Below, piece by piece: positions 27,720 to 37,909 of a stretch of 64,000 nt of DNA. The stretch comes from Thermochromatium tepidum ATCC 43061 (lineage in GTDB: Bacteria; Pseudomonadota; Gammaproteobacteria; Chromatiales; Chromatiaceae). The notes beneath the pieces are model-generated. The model worked only from the letters and a program-made list of their open reading frames with translations, was not told where the DNA came from and made no database searches. Location of the stretch: the NCBI RefSeq assembly GCF_009664085.1, contig NZ_CP039268.1:1659501-1723500 (forward strand), given 5' to 3'. Numbering within the stretch: the stretch's first letter is position 1; every line of letters starts with the position of its first letter. Both the position numbers and the translations under genes were made by a program.

Positions 27720-29171
27720 ATGAAATTCGATGCGGTCCAGAAGGTCCTGGGGCTGCTCTTGACCCTCTTCAGCCTCAGCATGCTCCCGCCGGTGGTCGTC
27801 TCGCTCATCTACGATGAGGGCGACGTTGGACCCTTTCTGGCGGCCTTCACGCTGATCTTTGTCTTGGGGCTGCTGATCCTGCTGCCGGTGGTGCGCTCCC
27901 AGGAGGTGTTGCGAGTGCGCGATGGTTTTCTCGTCGTGGTGCTGCTCTGGACCATGCTCGGGCTGGCCGGCGCCCTGCCTTTCTGGCTGGCGCCCAATCC
28001 GGCCCTCTCGGCCACGGATGCGGTGTTCGAATCCATCTCGGGTCTGACCACGACCGGGGCTACGGTCATCATCGGGTTAGATGGCCTCCCCAAATCGATC
28101 CTCTTCTATCGCCAACAGCTCCAGTGGCTCGGCGGCATGGGCATCATCGTGCTGGCAGTGGCGGTGCTACCGATGCTCGGGGTCGGCGGGATGCAGCTCT
28201 TTCGCGCCGAGATGCCGGGCCCGATGAAGGAGTCCAAGCTCACACCGCGTATCACCGAGACCGCCAAGGCGCTCTGGTATGTCTATCTGTGGATGACGCT
28301 CCTCTGTGCACTCGCCTACTGGTGGGCCGGGATGACGGCCTTCGATGCCATCGGACATGCCTTCGCGACCGTGGCCATCGGCGGCTTCTCGACCCACGAT
28401 CTAAGCATCGGTTATTTCGACAATACCGCCATCGAGCTGATCGCCGTGGCCTTCATGACCCTGGCCGGGATGAGCTTTACCCTGCACTTCATGGTGTGGC
28501 GGCGCCAGGATCCGCGTCTGTATTTTGAGGACAGTGAATTCAGGCTCTATCTGTTGGTGCTCCTGACAGTCATCGCTATCACGACCCTGGCCCTCTATGA
28601 GGGCCGGGTCTATGCGACCTGGTGGGAGGCGTTCACCAAGGGCCTGTTCCAGGCGGTCTCGATCACCACGACCACCGGCTTTGCGACCGCCGAGTTCTAT
28701 ACCTGGCCGCCCTTTCTTCAGATCCTGCTGCTGTTGGCCAGCTTCATCGGCGGCTGCGCGGGCTCGACCGGCGGCGGAATCAAGGTCATCCGCTTCCTCT
28801 TGCTCATCAAGCAGGGCGTGCGCGAGATCGGGCGTCTGATCCATCCCAATGCCCAGATCCCGGTGCGAATCGGCGGTAAGACCGTCAATCATCGCGTAGT
28901 CGATGCGGTTTGGGGCTTCTTCTCGCTCTATGTGGCGAGTTTCATCCTCATGTATCTGCTACTCGCCGCCACCGGGCTGGACCTGGTGACGGCCTTTTCG
29001 GCGGTCGCGGCCTGTATCAACAACCTGGGACCGGGGCTGGCCACGGTCGGCCCAAATTATGCCGATCTCAACGATACGGCCAAGTGGATCCTCTGTGTGG
29101 CCATGCTGCTCGGACGGTTGGAGATCTTCACCGTGCTGGTGCTGCTGTCACCGACGTTCTGGCAGCGTTGA
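27720..29171 (+). CDS. trkH: Trk-type potassium uptake protein TrkH
   Basis: A 483-residue integral membrane protein, the usual TrkH length. Several pore-loop signatures typical of the four-repeat K+ channel fold are visible, such as SGLTTTGATV, TTTTGFATAEF and STGGGIKVIRF. TrkH forms the K+-translocating dimer regulated by cytoplasmic TrkA. trkA is not nearby. Confidence 0.93.
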   Translation: MKFDAVQKVLGLLLTLFSLSMLPPVVVSLIYDEGDVGPFLAAFTLIFVLGLLILLPVVRSQEVLRVRDGFLVVVLLWTMLGLAGALPFWLAPNPALSATDAVFESISGLTTTGATVIIGLDGLPKSILFYRQQLQWLGGMGIIVLAVAVLPMLGVGGMQLFRAEMPGPMKESKLTPRITETAKALWYVYLWMTLLCALAYWWAGMTAFDAIGHAFATVAIGGFSTHDLSIGYFDNTAIELIAVAFMTLAGMSFTLHFMVWRRQDPRLYFEDSEFRLYLLVLLTVIAITTLALYEGRVYATWWEAFTKGLFQAVSITTTTGFATAEFYTWPPFLQILLLLASFIGGCAGSTGGGIKVIRFLLLIKQGVREIGRLIHPNAQIPVRIGGKTVNHRVVDAVWGFFSLYVASFILMYLLLAATGLDLVTAFSAVAACINNLGPGLATVGPNYADLNDTAKWILCVAMLLGRLEIFTVLVLLSPTFWQR

Positions 29172-29430
29172 GCATTTGTCCACCAACGATCGGCTCGATC
29201 TCATCGACCTCAAGACAAATCGGTGAAGCTGGCCATGACCAGCCTACGCCCGAACGTATCACCATCGAACCTGGAAAATGCGGTGGCAGACCGGTCCATC
29301 AGACTTACTCATTCATCCTCGAGCATCCACAAAGCTGACCTCCTGTTTCACAGAGGCTGGTTTCACGCACGTCTTTTGATGCCTGGGTCAAGCGCTGTAG
29401 GAATCTCTGCCCTTCAGGCCAGGGAGGATG

Positions 29431-30864
29431 TCAAAGTCTGGCTTGACTGAAAATGAAATCAACCAGTGCATCGATCTCGGTCAATGGCAGGACGGGCGGA
29501 TGAGGGAAGACGGGCGGCGGATCATCGGTCGCGAGGGCGATGATCTCGGGATCGTCCGGATAGAACGGCGCCTGACCCAACGCGGCGCGATAGACCTCGA
29601 TCTTGGGATAGTGGGCGTGCTTGAAGCCCTCGACCAGAACCAGATCGAGCCGGTCGCGCTCAAAGCGTGCCAGCATTGCCTCTAGATCCGGGTCCTCACC
29701 CGTGCGGTCGTTCTCCATCTGCAAGGCCCAGCGCTCGCGTGAGGCGAGCAGGGTCTGGTCGGCCCCGGCGGCGCGGATCTCGTAGCTGTCCTTGCCGGGA
29801 CGATCCAGATCGAAGCTGTGGTGGGCGTGCTTGAGATAGCCGACGCGCAGCCCGCGCGACTGAAGTGCCGCGGTAAGACGTCGCAACAGCGTCGTCTTGC
29901 CGCTGCCGCTGGGCGCGACGAAGCCGACGACGGGGAGAGCGCGTCTGTCCGGGACCAGGGTTCTGGGGTCGGCGGACGGTTTTATTCGTAGGTTCGCCGG
30001 GTGTGCCTGATCGACATAGCGATCGCGCGCCGCCTTGGCGCGGGCGAAGATTTCGAACAGATGTTCGCCGTCGGCGCGGCGGATGCTCTCGGCCAGATCG
30101 GTCATCTCGACGCTGAACCGGGCCAGCATCGCGCTCAGTGCCTCGCGGTTGGCCAGACAGATGTCGCGCCACATGACCGGATTGCTGGAGGCGATGCGGG
30201 TGAAGTCACGGAAGCCACCGGCGGCATAGCGAAAGATCTCGTCGTTTTCGTGCATCCGCGCCAGTGAATCGACCAGTCCGAAGGCGAGCATGTGCGGCAG
30301 ATGACTGGTCGCGGCCAACACCTCGTCGTGATGGGCAACCGACATCGTCGCGACCTCAGCCCCGCATGCCTCCCACATGGCGGTTACCTGGACCACGGCC
30401 TCAGGGTCGGTCTCAGGCAAAGGCGTCAGGATCACACGCCGTTGCCGGTAAAGCTCGGCAAACGAGGCCTCCACCCCACTGTGTTCGGTGCCGGCGATCG
30501 GATGCCCGGGTACCAGACGCGGTGGCACGGCGCCAAAGACCGCACGCGCGTCCTCGACCACACTGCACTTGACGCTGCCTCCATCGGTGATGATGGCCTC
30601 AGGGCGCACCTGGTCGCGGATGGCCGCCAGCACCCCGCGCATGGCCCCAAGCGGCACCGCCAGGAACACCATGTCCGCCTCGTGCACCGCTTCGGCCGGG
30701 TTCTGGGTGATACGGTCGACCACGCCCAGTTCGAGCGCGCGCTCAAGATTGGCAAGCGAGCGCCCGCAGCCGATGATCTCACTAACGGCGCCGGCGGCCC
30801 GCAGCGCGCGCGCCAAGGAACCGCCGATCAATCCGACTCCGATGATCGCAAGCCGCTCGATCAT
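29431..30864 (-). CDS. tyrA: Prephenate dehydrogenase fused to MobB (TyrA-MobB)
   Basis: A single 477-residue frame. Residues 1-285 are TyrA: the NAD-binding GVGLIGG at 9-15, GHPIAGTEHSG around 120-130 and the dehydrogenase helical domain. It converts prephenate to 4-hydroxyphenylpyruvate for tyrosine. After a linker (about 286-308) residues 309-477 match MobB, the GTP-binding helper of molybdenum cofactor guanylation, with Walker A (APSGSGKTT, 317-325) and VEGFKHAHYPKIEVYR. No stop or start signal separates the two. Its ATG overlaps the hisC stop (ATGA). A sequencing error that removed a stop codon is the alternative. Confidence 0.88.
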   Translation of the reverse strand: MIERLAIIGVGLIGGSLARALRAAGAVSEIIGCGRSLANLERALELGVVDRITQNPAEAVHEADMVFLAVPLGAMRGVLAAIRDQVRPEAIITDGGSVKCSVVEDARAVFGAVPPRLVPGHPIAGTEHSGVEASFAELYRQRRVILTPLPETDPEAVVQVTAMWEACGAEVATMSVAHHDEVLAATSHLPHMLAFGLVDSLARMHENDEIFRYAAGGFRDFTRIASSNPVMWRDICLANREALSAMLARFSVEMTDLAESIRRADGEHLFEIFARAKAARDRYVDQAHPANLRIKPSADPRTLVPDRRALPVVGFVAPSGSGKTTLLRRLTAALQSRGLRVGYLKHAHHSFDLDRPGKDSYEIRAAGADQTLLASRERWALQMENDRTGEDPDLEAMLARFERDRLDLVLVEGFKHAHYPKIEVYRAALGQAPFYPDDPEIIALATDDPPPVFPHPPVLPLTEIDALVDFIFSQARL

Positions 30865-31973
30865 GACGCCAGCACGTCCTCGAAGGCGGCGATGAAGCGC
30901 GCGTTCTCCGACTCCAGCCCGATGCTGATGCGCAGATGGTTTGGCATCCCGTAGTTGCCAAGCGGGCGCACGATGACACCCCGCTTGAGCAGGGCCTCGT
31001 TGATGGGCGTAGCCGGGCGTCCACAGTCGACAGTGACGAAGTTGCCCACCGATGGGATGTAGGCGAGCCCGAGCCGCTCAAAGGCCGTGGTCAGTTGCTT
31101 CATCCCGGCACGGTTGAGTTCGACCGAGGCGCGTATGTGCTCAGGGTCGTTGATCGCCGCGATCGCGGCGGCCTGGGCCAGGGCATTGACGTTGAACGGC
31201 TGGCGCACCCGATTGAGCAGCTCGGCGATCCGCGGATCGCTGAGCGCATAGCCCACGCGCAGCGCCGCCAGACCATAGGCCTTGGAGAAGGTGCGGGTAA
31301 CGATCAGGTTGGGGAAGGTCTCGATCCAGTGGGTCGCGTCCGGGAAATCCGGCTCGGAAACATACTCGGTATAGGCCTCGTCGACCACGACGAGGCAGGT
31401 CTTGGGCAGTGCACCGATGAAGGACTTGAGCGGCGCGGCGGCCAGCCAGGTCCCGGTCGGATTGTTGGGGTTGGCGATCCAGACCACCCGCGTCCGGTCG
31501 GTGACCAGCCGCGCCATGGCCTCCAGGTCATGGCCATAGTCGCGGGCCCGCGCCACACGCGCCTTGGCCCCGACCGACTGGGTCGCGATCGAATAGACGG
31601 CGAAGGCATACTCAGAAAACACGGACTCGGCGCCGGGTTGCAGGAAGACACGCGCGATCAGATCCAGCACATCGTTGGATCCGTTGCCGATCGTCACGGC
31701 GGCGGGCGAGAGCCCATGATGCTCGGCCAGGGCGCGGCGCAGCGCAAATCCGCCGCCATCTGGATAGCGACCCAGCTCAGCGAGTGCGGTCTCGATCGCC
31801 GCACGCGCACGCACGCCCGGACCCAATGGATTTTCGTTCGAGGCCAGCTTGATCGAGTCGCTGATACCCAGTTCGCGTTCCAGCTCTGAGATGGGTTTGC
31901 CGGGCACATAGGGCGTGAGTCCGGCGATCCAGGGGGCTGCCAGTGACTGGAAGGGGTTGTCGGCTTGATGCAT
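30861..31973 (-). CDS. hisC: Histidinol-phosphate/aromatic aminotransferase
   Basis: A 370-residue class I/II PLP aminotransferase. SNENPLGPG lies near the N-terminus, VVDEAYTEY in the middle, and the cofactor lysine in TRTFSKAYGLAALRVGY. The ATG at 31973 is chosen because the upstream frame belongs to the end of pheA on the other register. The position between pheA and tyrA suggests that it transaminates phenylpyruvate and hydroxyphenylpyruvate, although the HisC family also serves histidine synthesis. It overlaps tyrA by 4 bases. Confidence 0.92.
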   Translation of the reverse strand: MHQADNPFQSLAAPWIAGLTPYVPGKPISELERELGISDSIKLASNENPLGPGVRARAAIETALAELGRYPDGGGFALRRALAEHHGLSPAAVTIGNGSNDVLDLIARVFLQPGAESVFSEYAFAVYSIATQSVGAKARVARARDYGHDLEAMARLVTDRTRVVWIANPNNPTGTWLAAAPLKSFIGALPKTCLVVVDEAYTEYVSEPDFPDATHWIETFPNLIVTRTFSKAYGLAALRVGYALSDPRIAELLNRVRQPFNVNALAQAAAIAAINDPEHIRASVELNRAGMKQLTTAFERLGLAYIPSVGNFVTVDCGRPATPINEALLKRGVIVRPLGNYGMPNHLRISIGLESENARFIAAFEDVLAS

Positions 31974-32016
31974 GACGGATATCCAAAAAATTACGTTCAA
32001 TTGGGATCGTGCGCCT

Positions 32017-33120
32017 TCAGAGCACCGCAACCGGGTAGGAGCCCAGCACCTTGAACAGCAGGGCCTCCTGTTCAAGGATCTGCAGGGCGGCGGCGACCTC
32101 GGGATCCTGGCGATGGCCGAGGATATCGATGAAAAAGACATAGTCCCAGAGGCCGCGACGCGAGGGGCGGGACTCGATGCGGCTCATGCTGATGCCGTGC
32201 TTGGACAGTGGCGCGAGCAGGTGATATAGACCACCTGCCTGATTCTTGCACGAGAGCAGCAGGCTGGTTTTGTCTTGACCGCTCGGCGGCGCGTCCTGCT
32301 GGCCGATGACCAAAAAGCGTGTGGTGTTGCTCGGCTCATCCTCGATACGCTCGGCCAGTACCCCGAGTTTGTAGATCTCGGCGGCCTGGAGACCCGCGAC
32401 GGCCGCGGCCTCTGGATCCCCGGCCACCAGACGCGCCGCCTCGGCATTGCTGCCGACTGGCAGCCGCTCGGCGCTCGGTAGATGGCGGTCGAGCCATTCG
32501 CGGCACTGGGCCAACGACTGCTGATGCGAATACACCCGCCGGATGCTCGCCAGATCCGGCGCCTTGCTCAACAGGTGCTGATGGACGCGCAGACAGACCT
32601 CGCCCGTGATCATCAGCGGTGAGCTCATGAACAGATCGAGCGTGTGACTGACCACGCCCTCGGTCGAGTTCTCGACCGGCACCACCCCAAAGTCGCAGGC
32701 GCCGGCCTCGACCTCACGAAAGATCTCGTCGAGGGTGGCCATGGCCTGGGTCACCACCGAATGGCCGAAATGCTTGATCGCCGCCGCCTGGGTGAAGGTG
32801 CCCTCGGGCCCCAAAAAGGCGGCCTTGAGCGGACGCTCAAGGGCCAGACAGGCCGACATGATCTCACGGAACAGACGCGCGACCTCCTCGCCATCGAGTG
32901 GTCCCGGATTGGCCTCCTTGATCCGGCGCAGGACGGCGACCTCGCGCTCGGGGCGATAGAATTGCACCGATCCACCCCGCGCCTCGGTCTTGATGCGCGC
33001 GACCTGCTGGGCACAGCGGGCGCGCTCGCTGATCAGCCGCAGGATCTCCAGATCGATGGCGTCGATGCGGTCGCGCACCGCCGCCAGCGCCTGGTGTTCC
33101 TGATTGGCGCTCTCGCTCAT
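32017..33120 (-). CDS. pheA: Bifunctional chorismate mutase/prephenate dehydratase
   Basis: A 367-residue P-protein. An N-terminal AroQ-type chorismate mutase helix bundle (RDRIDAIDLEILRLISERA) is followed by the dehydratase domain (GPEGTFTQAAA; ENSTEGVVSHTLD). A C-terminal ACT domain (ESRPSRRGLWDYVFF) normally gives feedback inhibition by phenylalanine. It makes phenylpyruvate from chorismate. It starts 22 bases after serA and is followed by hisC. Confidence 0.95.
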   Translation of the reverse strand: MSESANQEHQALAAVRDRIDAIDLEILRLISERARCAQQVARIKTEARGGSVQFYRPEREVAVLRRIKEANPGPLDGEEVARLFREIMSACLALERPLKAAFLGPEGTFTQAAAIKHFGHSVVTQAMATLDEIFREVEAGACDFGVVPVENSTEGVVSHTLDLFMSSPLMITGEVCLRVHQHLLSKAPDLASIRRVYSHQQSLAQCREWLDRHLPSAERLPVGSNAEAARLVAGDPEAAAVAGLQAAEIYKLGVLAERIEDEPSNTTRFLVIGQQDAPPSGQDKTSLLLSCKNQAGGLYHLLAPLSKHGISMSRIESRPSRRGLWDYVFFIDILGHRQDPEVAAALQILEQEALLFKVLGSYPVAVL

Positions 33121-33142
33121 GTCGTCTTCCGCCCTCGCCGAC

Positions 33143-34312
33143 TCAAGCGTCGAGCTGGCGCACCGAAAGCACGCCATCGATGGCCTGGATCTGGGCAAGC
33201 GTTGCCTCGGGACAAGGCTGATCGACATCGATCAGGGTCACGGCGATGTCGCCGCGCGAGCGATTGAGCATATCGACGATATTCAAACCGGCGGCCGCCA
33301 GATCGGTCGAGATCTGTCCCACCATATTGGGCACATTGCTGTTGACGATGGTCAGTCGATAACCCTCGGTGCGCGCGAGGATGATGTCCGGGAAATTGAC
33401 CGAGTTGGTGATGTTGCCGTCCTCCAGATAGTCACGGATCTGATCGGCCACCATGATCGCACAGTTGTCCTCGGCCTCCTTGGTCGAGGCACCGAGATGC
33501 GGCAGGGCGATGACCCGCGGATGGCCCTTGAGCCTGTTGTTCGGGAAATCGCAGCAATAGGCATAGAGGTGGCCTGCATCGAGCGCCGCGATCACCGCCT
33601 CGTCGTCGAGGATACCCTGACGCGAGAAGTTCAGCAGCACCGCACCCTTGGGTAGGACCCGAATCCGCTCGGCGTTGATCATGTTCCGCGTCTGATCGGT
33701 GAGTGGGACATGGAAGGTCACGAAGTCCGAGCGCGCGAGCAGGTCGTCGAGGCTGAGTGCCTGCTTGACGTCGCTCGCCAACTGCCAGGCGCGCTGCACG
33801 GTGATGGTCGGGTCATAGCCGATGACCTGCATCCCGAGCGCACGCGCGGCATTGGCGACCCGGACACCGATCGCCCCCAGACCCACGACCCCAAGGGTGC
33901 GCCCCGGCAGCTCAAAGCCGACGAAACGCTTCTTGCCGGCCTCGACCGCCTCATGGATGGCGGCATCGTCGCCCTGAAGCTCGCAGGCGAACCGCCAGGC
34001 CTGGGCGATGTTGCGCGCCGCCATCAGCATCGCGGCGAGCACCAGCTCCTTGACCGCGTTGGCATTGGCGCCCGGGGCGTTGAAGACGACCACGCCGCGT
34101 CTGGTCATCTCGGCCACGGGCACATTGTTGGTGCCCGCGCCGGCGCGCCCGATGGCCTTGACCGAGGCAGGGATCTCCATGTCGTGCATGTTGGCCGAAC
34201 GTACCAGGATGGCATCGGGATTGGCGATCTCGGAGGCGATCTCGTAGCGCTCGCGCGGCAGGCGCTCCAGGCCGACCACCGAGATATTGTTGAGCGTCTG
34301 GATTTTGAACAT
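33143..34312 (-). CDS. serA: D-3-phosphoglycerate dehydrogenase
   Basis: A 389-residue protein of the D-isomer 2-hydroxyacid dehydrogenase family. It has GRAGAGTNNV, the Rossmann motif GVVGLGAIGVRVANAA, and a catalytic His in LPHLGAST, followed by a short C-terminal ACT domain. It starts serine biosynthesis from 3-phosphoglycerate. It is the first gene of serA-pheA-hisC-tyrA, where many gammaproteobacteria have serC. Confidence 0.92.
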   Translation of the reverse strand: MFKIQTLNNISVVGLERLPRERYEIASEIANPDAILVRSANMHDMEIPASVKAIGRAGAGTNNVPVAEMTRRGVVVFNAPGANANAVKELVLAAMLMAARNIAQAWRFACELQGDDAAIHEAVEAGKKRFVGFELPGRTLGVVGLGAIGVRVANAARALGMQVIGYDPTITVQRAWQLASDVKQALSLDDLLARSDFVTFHVPLTDQTRNMINAERIRVLPKGAVLLNFSRQGILDDEAVIAALDAGHLYAYCCDFPNNRLKGHPRVIALPHLGASTKEAEDNCAIMVADQIRDYLEDGNITNSVNFPDIILARTEGYRLTIVNSNVPNMVGQISTDLAAAGLNIVDMLNRSRGDIAVTLIDVDQPCPEATLAQIQAIDGVLSVRQLDA

Positions 34313-34483
34313 GGGCGTCGATTCGGACCTCTAGGTGGTGAATGTGCAAGCGCCTCGGATCAGTCCCTGAAGCATGGCAAGGGATGAGGCGCGGCCTTGG
34401 CTTCGAACGTTCGGTTGCCCGCTCATGGCAGATGGCTAAGCGGCGTGCGCTACGTCGGTCTGTATCCCCAAACGACAATCACC

Positions 34484-36052
34484 TCATCGCGCCAGCGCCA
34501 ACAACGCATCCAGATCCAGACAGCCCTCGATGTGATCGGCGAGGTCATCGAGCGCAGACTCGATCCGCGCCTCGAAGTCGAGGCGCGCGGCCTGGGCGCC
34601 GACCTGTTCGAGCCAGTGGGCGCGGAAGGCGTCGGCAGCGAAGATCCCGTGCAGATAGCCACCCATGACCCGCCCGTCGGCGCTGATCGCGCCTTCCGGA
34701 CGCACCCTGCCCAAGCTGTCTTCCAGCATCAGCCAGGGGCGCTCCAACCCGGGCCCGGTGGTGCGCCCCATGTGCATCTCGTAGCCGCGGATCGGGCAGC
34801 CGCTGCGGCGGTCACGTCCGGCGATCTCGGTCAGACGCTTGTCTGGGCCGATCTCGGTCTCGAGATCGAGCAGACCCAGCCCCGGGGTCTCGCCCGGCGC
34901 GCCCTCGAGCCCGAGCGGATCGCGCACCACACGCCCGAGCATCTGATATCCACCGCACAATCCGACCACCCGCCCGCCGCGCCGGACATGGGCCAGGATG
35001 TCGATATCCCAGCCCTCGCGCCGCAACACCTCTAGATCGGCGCGCGTGGCCTTGGAACCGGGCAGGATGACGACGTCGGTCGTGGCCGGGAGCGCTTGCC
35101 CGGATTCAAGCCAACGCAGATTGACCGCCGGCTCGGCGGACAATGGGTCCATGTCGTCGAAATTGGCCACGCGCGACAGACGCGGGATGACCACATTGAG
35201 CGTACCGCCCGTGGTCGCGGCCGGGCGTGCGAGCGCCAGCGAGTCCTCGGCAGGCAGACGCGAGGCGCCCTCAAACCAACGCACCACACCCAGAAAGGGC
35301 CAGCCGGTGATCGCGGTGATGGTGTGACAGGCCGGCTCGAACAGCGAAAAATCGCCGCGGAATTTGTTGACGATGTAGCCAACGACCCGGTCGCGGTCGG
35401 CCTGATCGAGCAGCCGCCAGGTGCCGACCAGGGCGGCCATGGTCCCCCCCTTGTCTAGGTCGCCGACCACCACCACCGGTACCCCCGCGCGCTCAGCAAA
35501 GTGCATATTGGTGATGTCACAGTGCCGCAGATAGATCTCGGCGCCGCTGCCCGCGCCCTCGACCAGCACCAGATCGGCCTCGGCGCACAGACGCTCGAAG
35601 GAATCGAGCACGGCGGGCATCAGCCCCTGGCGCATCTCGTGATAGACCCGCGCCGGACAGTTGCCGAGCACGCGCCCGCGCAGCACCACCTGTGACCCGA
35701 CGTTGGTCTGGGGCTTTAAGAGCACCGGGTTCATGTGGATCGAGGGCGGAACCCTGCAGGCACGGGCCTGGAGTGCCTGGGCGCGCCCGATCTCGCCGCG
35801 CGGCGGTTCGCCATCGGGCCCGGGCGGCAGGTCGCTGTCGGCGGTCACGGCGGCGTTGTTGCTCATGTTCTGGGCCTTGAACGGGCGCACACTCAGACCG
35901 CGCTTGGTGTAGGCACGGCAGAGTCCGGCGACGAGCAGGCTCTTGCCGACGTCGGAGGCCGTGCCCTGGATCATCAGGGCGCGCGCGCGGCGCGGTCCGT
36001 GGCGGCCGAGTGACGGGAGTTCGAGACGGATGCTAGGGGCTGAATCTGTCAT
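34484..36052 (-). CDS. cobQ: Adenosylcobyric acid (cobyric acid) synthase
   Basis: A 522-residue amidotransferase of the CobQ/CbiP family. The N-terminal ATP-binding part has MIQGTASDVGKS and the conserved FKAQNMSNNA. The C-terminal glutaminase domain carries the nucleophile Cys in GLCGGYQMLG and a later HG pair in YLHGIF. It amidates four carboxylates of the corrin ring. The ATG at 36052 is plausible, although the conserved part begins only at MIQGTAS. It lies next to bchE, whose product needs cobalamin. Confidence 0.94.
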   Translation of the reverse strand: MTDSAPSIRLELPSLGRHGPRRARALMIQGTASDVGKSLLVAGLCRAYTKRGLSVRPFKAQNMSNNAAVTADSDLPPGPDGEPPRGEIGRAQALQARACRVPPSIHMNPVLLKPQTNVGSQVVLRGRVLGNCPARVYHEMRQGLMPAVLDSFERLCAEADLVLVEGAGSGAEIYLRHCDITNMHFAERAGVPVVVVGDLDKGGTMAALVGTWRLLDQADRDRVVGYIVNKFRGDFSLFEPACHTITAITGWPFLGVVRWFEGASRLPAEDSLALARPAATTGGTLNVVIPRLSRVANFDDMDPLSAEPAVNLRWLESGQALPATTDVVILPGSKATRADLEVLRREGWDIDILAHVRRGGRVVGLCGGYQMLGRVVRDPLGLEGAPGETPGLGLLDLETEIGPDKRLTEIAGRDRRSGCPIRGYEMHMGRTTGPGLERPWLMLEDSLGRVRPEGAISADGRVMGGYLHGIFAADAFRAHWLEQVGAQAARLDFEARIESALDDLADHIEGCLDLDALLALAR

Positions 36053-36063
36053 GCAGGGGGTCT

Positions 36064-36110
36064 CAAAACGACACGACCCGCATCCGTCGCGCAAACGAAT
36101 ACGGGCCGTG
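36064..36110 (-). terminator. Rho-independent terminator after bchE
   Basis: On the minus strand a 12-base stem (including G-U pairs) formed by 36099-36110 and 36072-36083 is followed by a TTTT run at 36065-36068. It lies 45 bases after the bchE stop and would separate bchE from cobQ transcription. Confidence 0.65.
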
Positions 36111-36154
36111 GCAGTTTGGTAGCCTGATGGGCAGGATCGCTGGCCGCTTAAGGG

Positions 36155-37909
36155 TCAGGCGACCTCGGCCCGCTGGGTCTCGGTCGCACGACTGGCGCGG
36201 GCGACCGCTTCCATCTGCTCTTCGGTCATCTGCTCGGTTCCACCGCCACAGGCCTTGGCGCTGGCGCGGGCGACTGCGGCCATCTGTTCCTCGGTCATCT
36301 GCTCGGTTCCACCGCCACAGGCCTTGGGGCTGCCGCCGGCGCAGGCCTGGGGCGCGGCGCCCACGGCGCTGACTACAGCCTGACGCTTGGCAGGCGGGGC
36401 CTTCTTCCAGGCGTTATGATCGGGCACCATGATCGGCCCCTTGGTCTTGTCGTATTCGAAGCGGATGAACTTTTTAAACAGCGGTCCCCAATAGTTCTGC
36501 TGACCGAGTTGATAGAAACGGCGCTGGAAGGCACTCCGCAAGAAGGCCTTGATACAACCGATCAGATATTTGCGCCGGAAGGGGTCGCGTACCCAGGGGT
36601 ACTGGAACAGCATCCGCCTCATATAGAAGCGCCGATAATTGGACATAACGCCGTCGAGTAGCTCGGCGCGGTCGATGTTGTCCGGCTTCATGATCGGCGA
36701 GACGAAGTTGTATTTGGAATAGTCGAATACCTCGACCCGATCGCCCAGCTCGGCGAACATGTCCGAGAACGGCCAAGGGGTGTACATCGACCAGTTGGCC
36801 ATGTCGGCGCCCCAGTCCATGACGTACTGATAGGTCTCTTCGAGCGTCTCGCGGGTCTCGTTCTCGAGCCCCACGATGAACTGAGCCTCGGTGACGATGC
36901 CGTTTTTCTGCAACAACTGCACCGCGCGTCGGTTCTGCTCGATCGTGGTCTCCTTGACGAAGCGGTCGAGATTGAGCTGGGCCGCCGCCTCGGTACCGAG
37001 CGAGACATGGACCAGACCGGCCTTGCGATAGAAGGGCAATAGGTCCTCGTCGCGCATGACGTCGGTGACGCGGGTGTTGATGCCCCAGTGGATGCCGAGC
37101 TTGCGATCGATGAGCTCCTGACAGAACTCGACGAACATCTTCTTGTTGATCTGGGGTTCCTCGTCGGCCAGGATAAAGAAGCCGACGCCATGGACCTTCA
37201 CCAGCTCCTCGATCTCATCGACCATGCGCTTGGGGTTGCGCACCCGATAGTCGCGCCAGAACTTCCACTGCGAACAGAAGCTACAGGTAAAGGGGCAGCC
37301 GCGCGCCATGTTTGGGGTCGCGACCGGTACGCCGAGTGGGATGTAGATGTATTTCTTCCAATCGAGGATGCTCCAGTCCGGCCAGATCGAATCGACGTCC
37401 TTGATCGAGGGCTCGGCCTCGGTGGCGACCACCTTGCCCGAGTCGTCGCGAAAGGCGATGCCACGGATCGATGCGCGCGCCTCGGGCCAGCGCCCCTCAT
37501 CGATACAGCGCACCAGATTCAAGGTGACGGCCTCGCCCTCGCCGCGCACGATGGCGTCGATCCAGGGCGCCTCCTTGAGGACCTGCTCGTACATGAAGGT
37601 ACCGTGGATACCCCCGAGCACGGTGATGGCGTTTGGATGCTCTTCCTTGGCGATCTGCAGTACCCGCTGGGCGGCATAGATCATGGGCGTCATCGCCGTG
37701 GTCGCGATGATGTCGGGTCGGTCGGCACGGATGGCCGCGCGCAGCTGGTCATCATCGAGCTTGTCCACCAGACCATCGATGAATCGATAATCTTGATAGC
37801 CACCCGACTTCAGATAGCCCGCGATATAGGCGACCCAGGCCGGCGACCAATTGCCGGCGATGTCGGCGGCACCGGCGCTATAGTTGGGGTGGATAAAGAG
37901 GATTCGCAT
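36155..37909 (-). CDS. bchE: Anaerobic Mg-protoporphyrin IX monomethyl ester cyclase BchE
   Basis: A 584-residue radical SAM enzyme. An N-terminal cobalamin-binding-type domain (residues 1-150, [11 protein letters not shown]) precedes the CxxxCxxC iron-sulfur site (GCPFTCSFC, near 210). In anaerobic phototrophs BchE forms the isocyclic fifth ring of bacteriochlorophyll without oxygen, using SAM and cobalamin. The C-terminal 60 residues are unusual: short Cys/Gly-rich tandem repeats beyond the catalytic part. A strong terminator follows, and the gene is divergent from cobF. It is the clearest sign that the host is photosynthetic. Confidence 0.92.
   Translation of the reverse strand: MRILFIHPNYSAGAADIAGNWSPAWVAYIAGYLKSGGYQDYRFIDGLVDKLDDDQLRAAIRADRPDIIATTAMTPMIYAAQRVLQIAKEEHPNAITVLGGIHGTFMYEQVLKEAPWIDAIVRGEGEAVTLNLVRCIDEGRWPEARASIRGIAFRDDSGKVVATEAEPSIKDVDSIWPDWSILDWKKYIYIPLGVPVATPNMARGCPFTCSFCSQWKFWRDYRVRNPKRMVDEIEELVKVHGVGFFILADEEPQINKKMFVEFCQELIDRKLGIHWGINTRVTDVMRDEDLLPFYRKAGLVHVSLGTEAAAQLNLDRFVKETTIEQNRRAVQLLQKNGIVTEAQFIVGLENETRETLEETYQYVMDWGADMANWSMYTPWPFSDMFAELGDRVEVFDYSKYNFVSPIMKPDNIDRAELLDGVMSNYRRFYMRRMLFQYPWVRDPFRRKYLIGCIKAFLRSAFQRRFYQLGQQNYWGPLFKKFIRFEYDKTKGPIMVPDHNAWKKAPPAKRQAVVSAVGAAPQACAGGSPKACGGGTEQMTEEQMAAVARASAKACGGGTEQMTEEQMEAVARASRATETQRAEVA
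36188..36325 (-). repeat. Two tandem 69-base repeats at the end of bchE
   Basis: Residues 529-551 and 552-574 of BchE are near-identical 23-residue units of the form [15 protein letters not shown] followed by AVARAS. A partial related unit (PQACAGGSP) lies just before. The DNA copies are nearly identical, indicating recent duplication. Confidence 0.9.

Noticed and set aside
29172-29430. Possible small gene between trkH and tyrA
   Set aside because: A 75-codon plus-strand frame has no ribosome site and no recognisable features.
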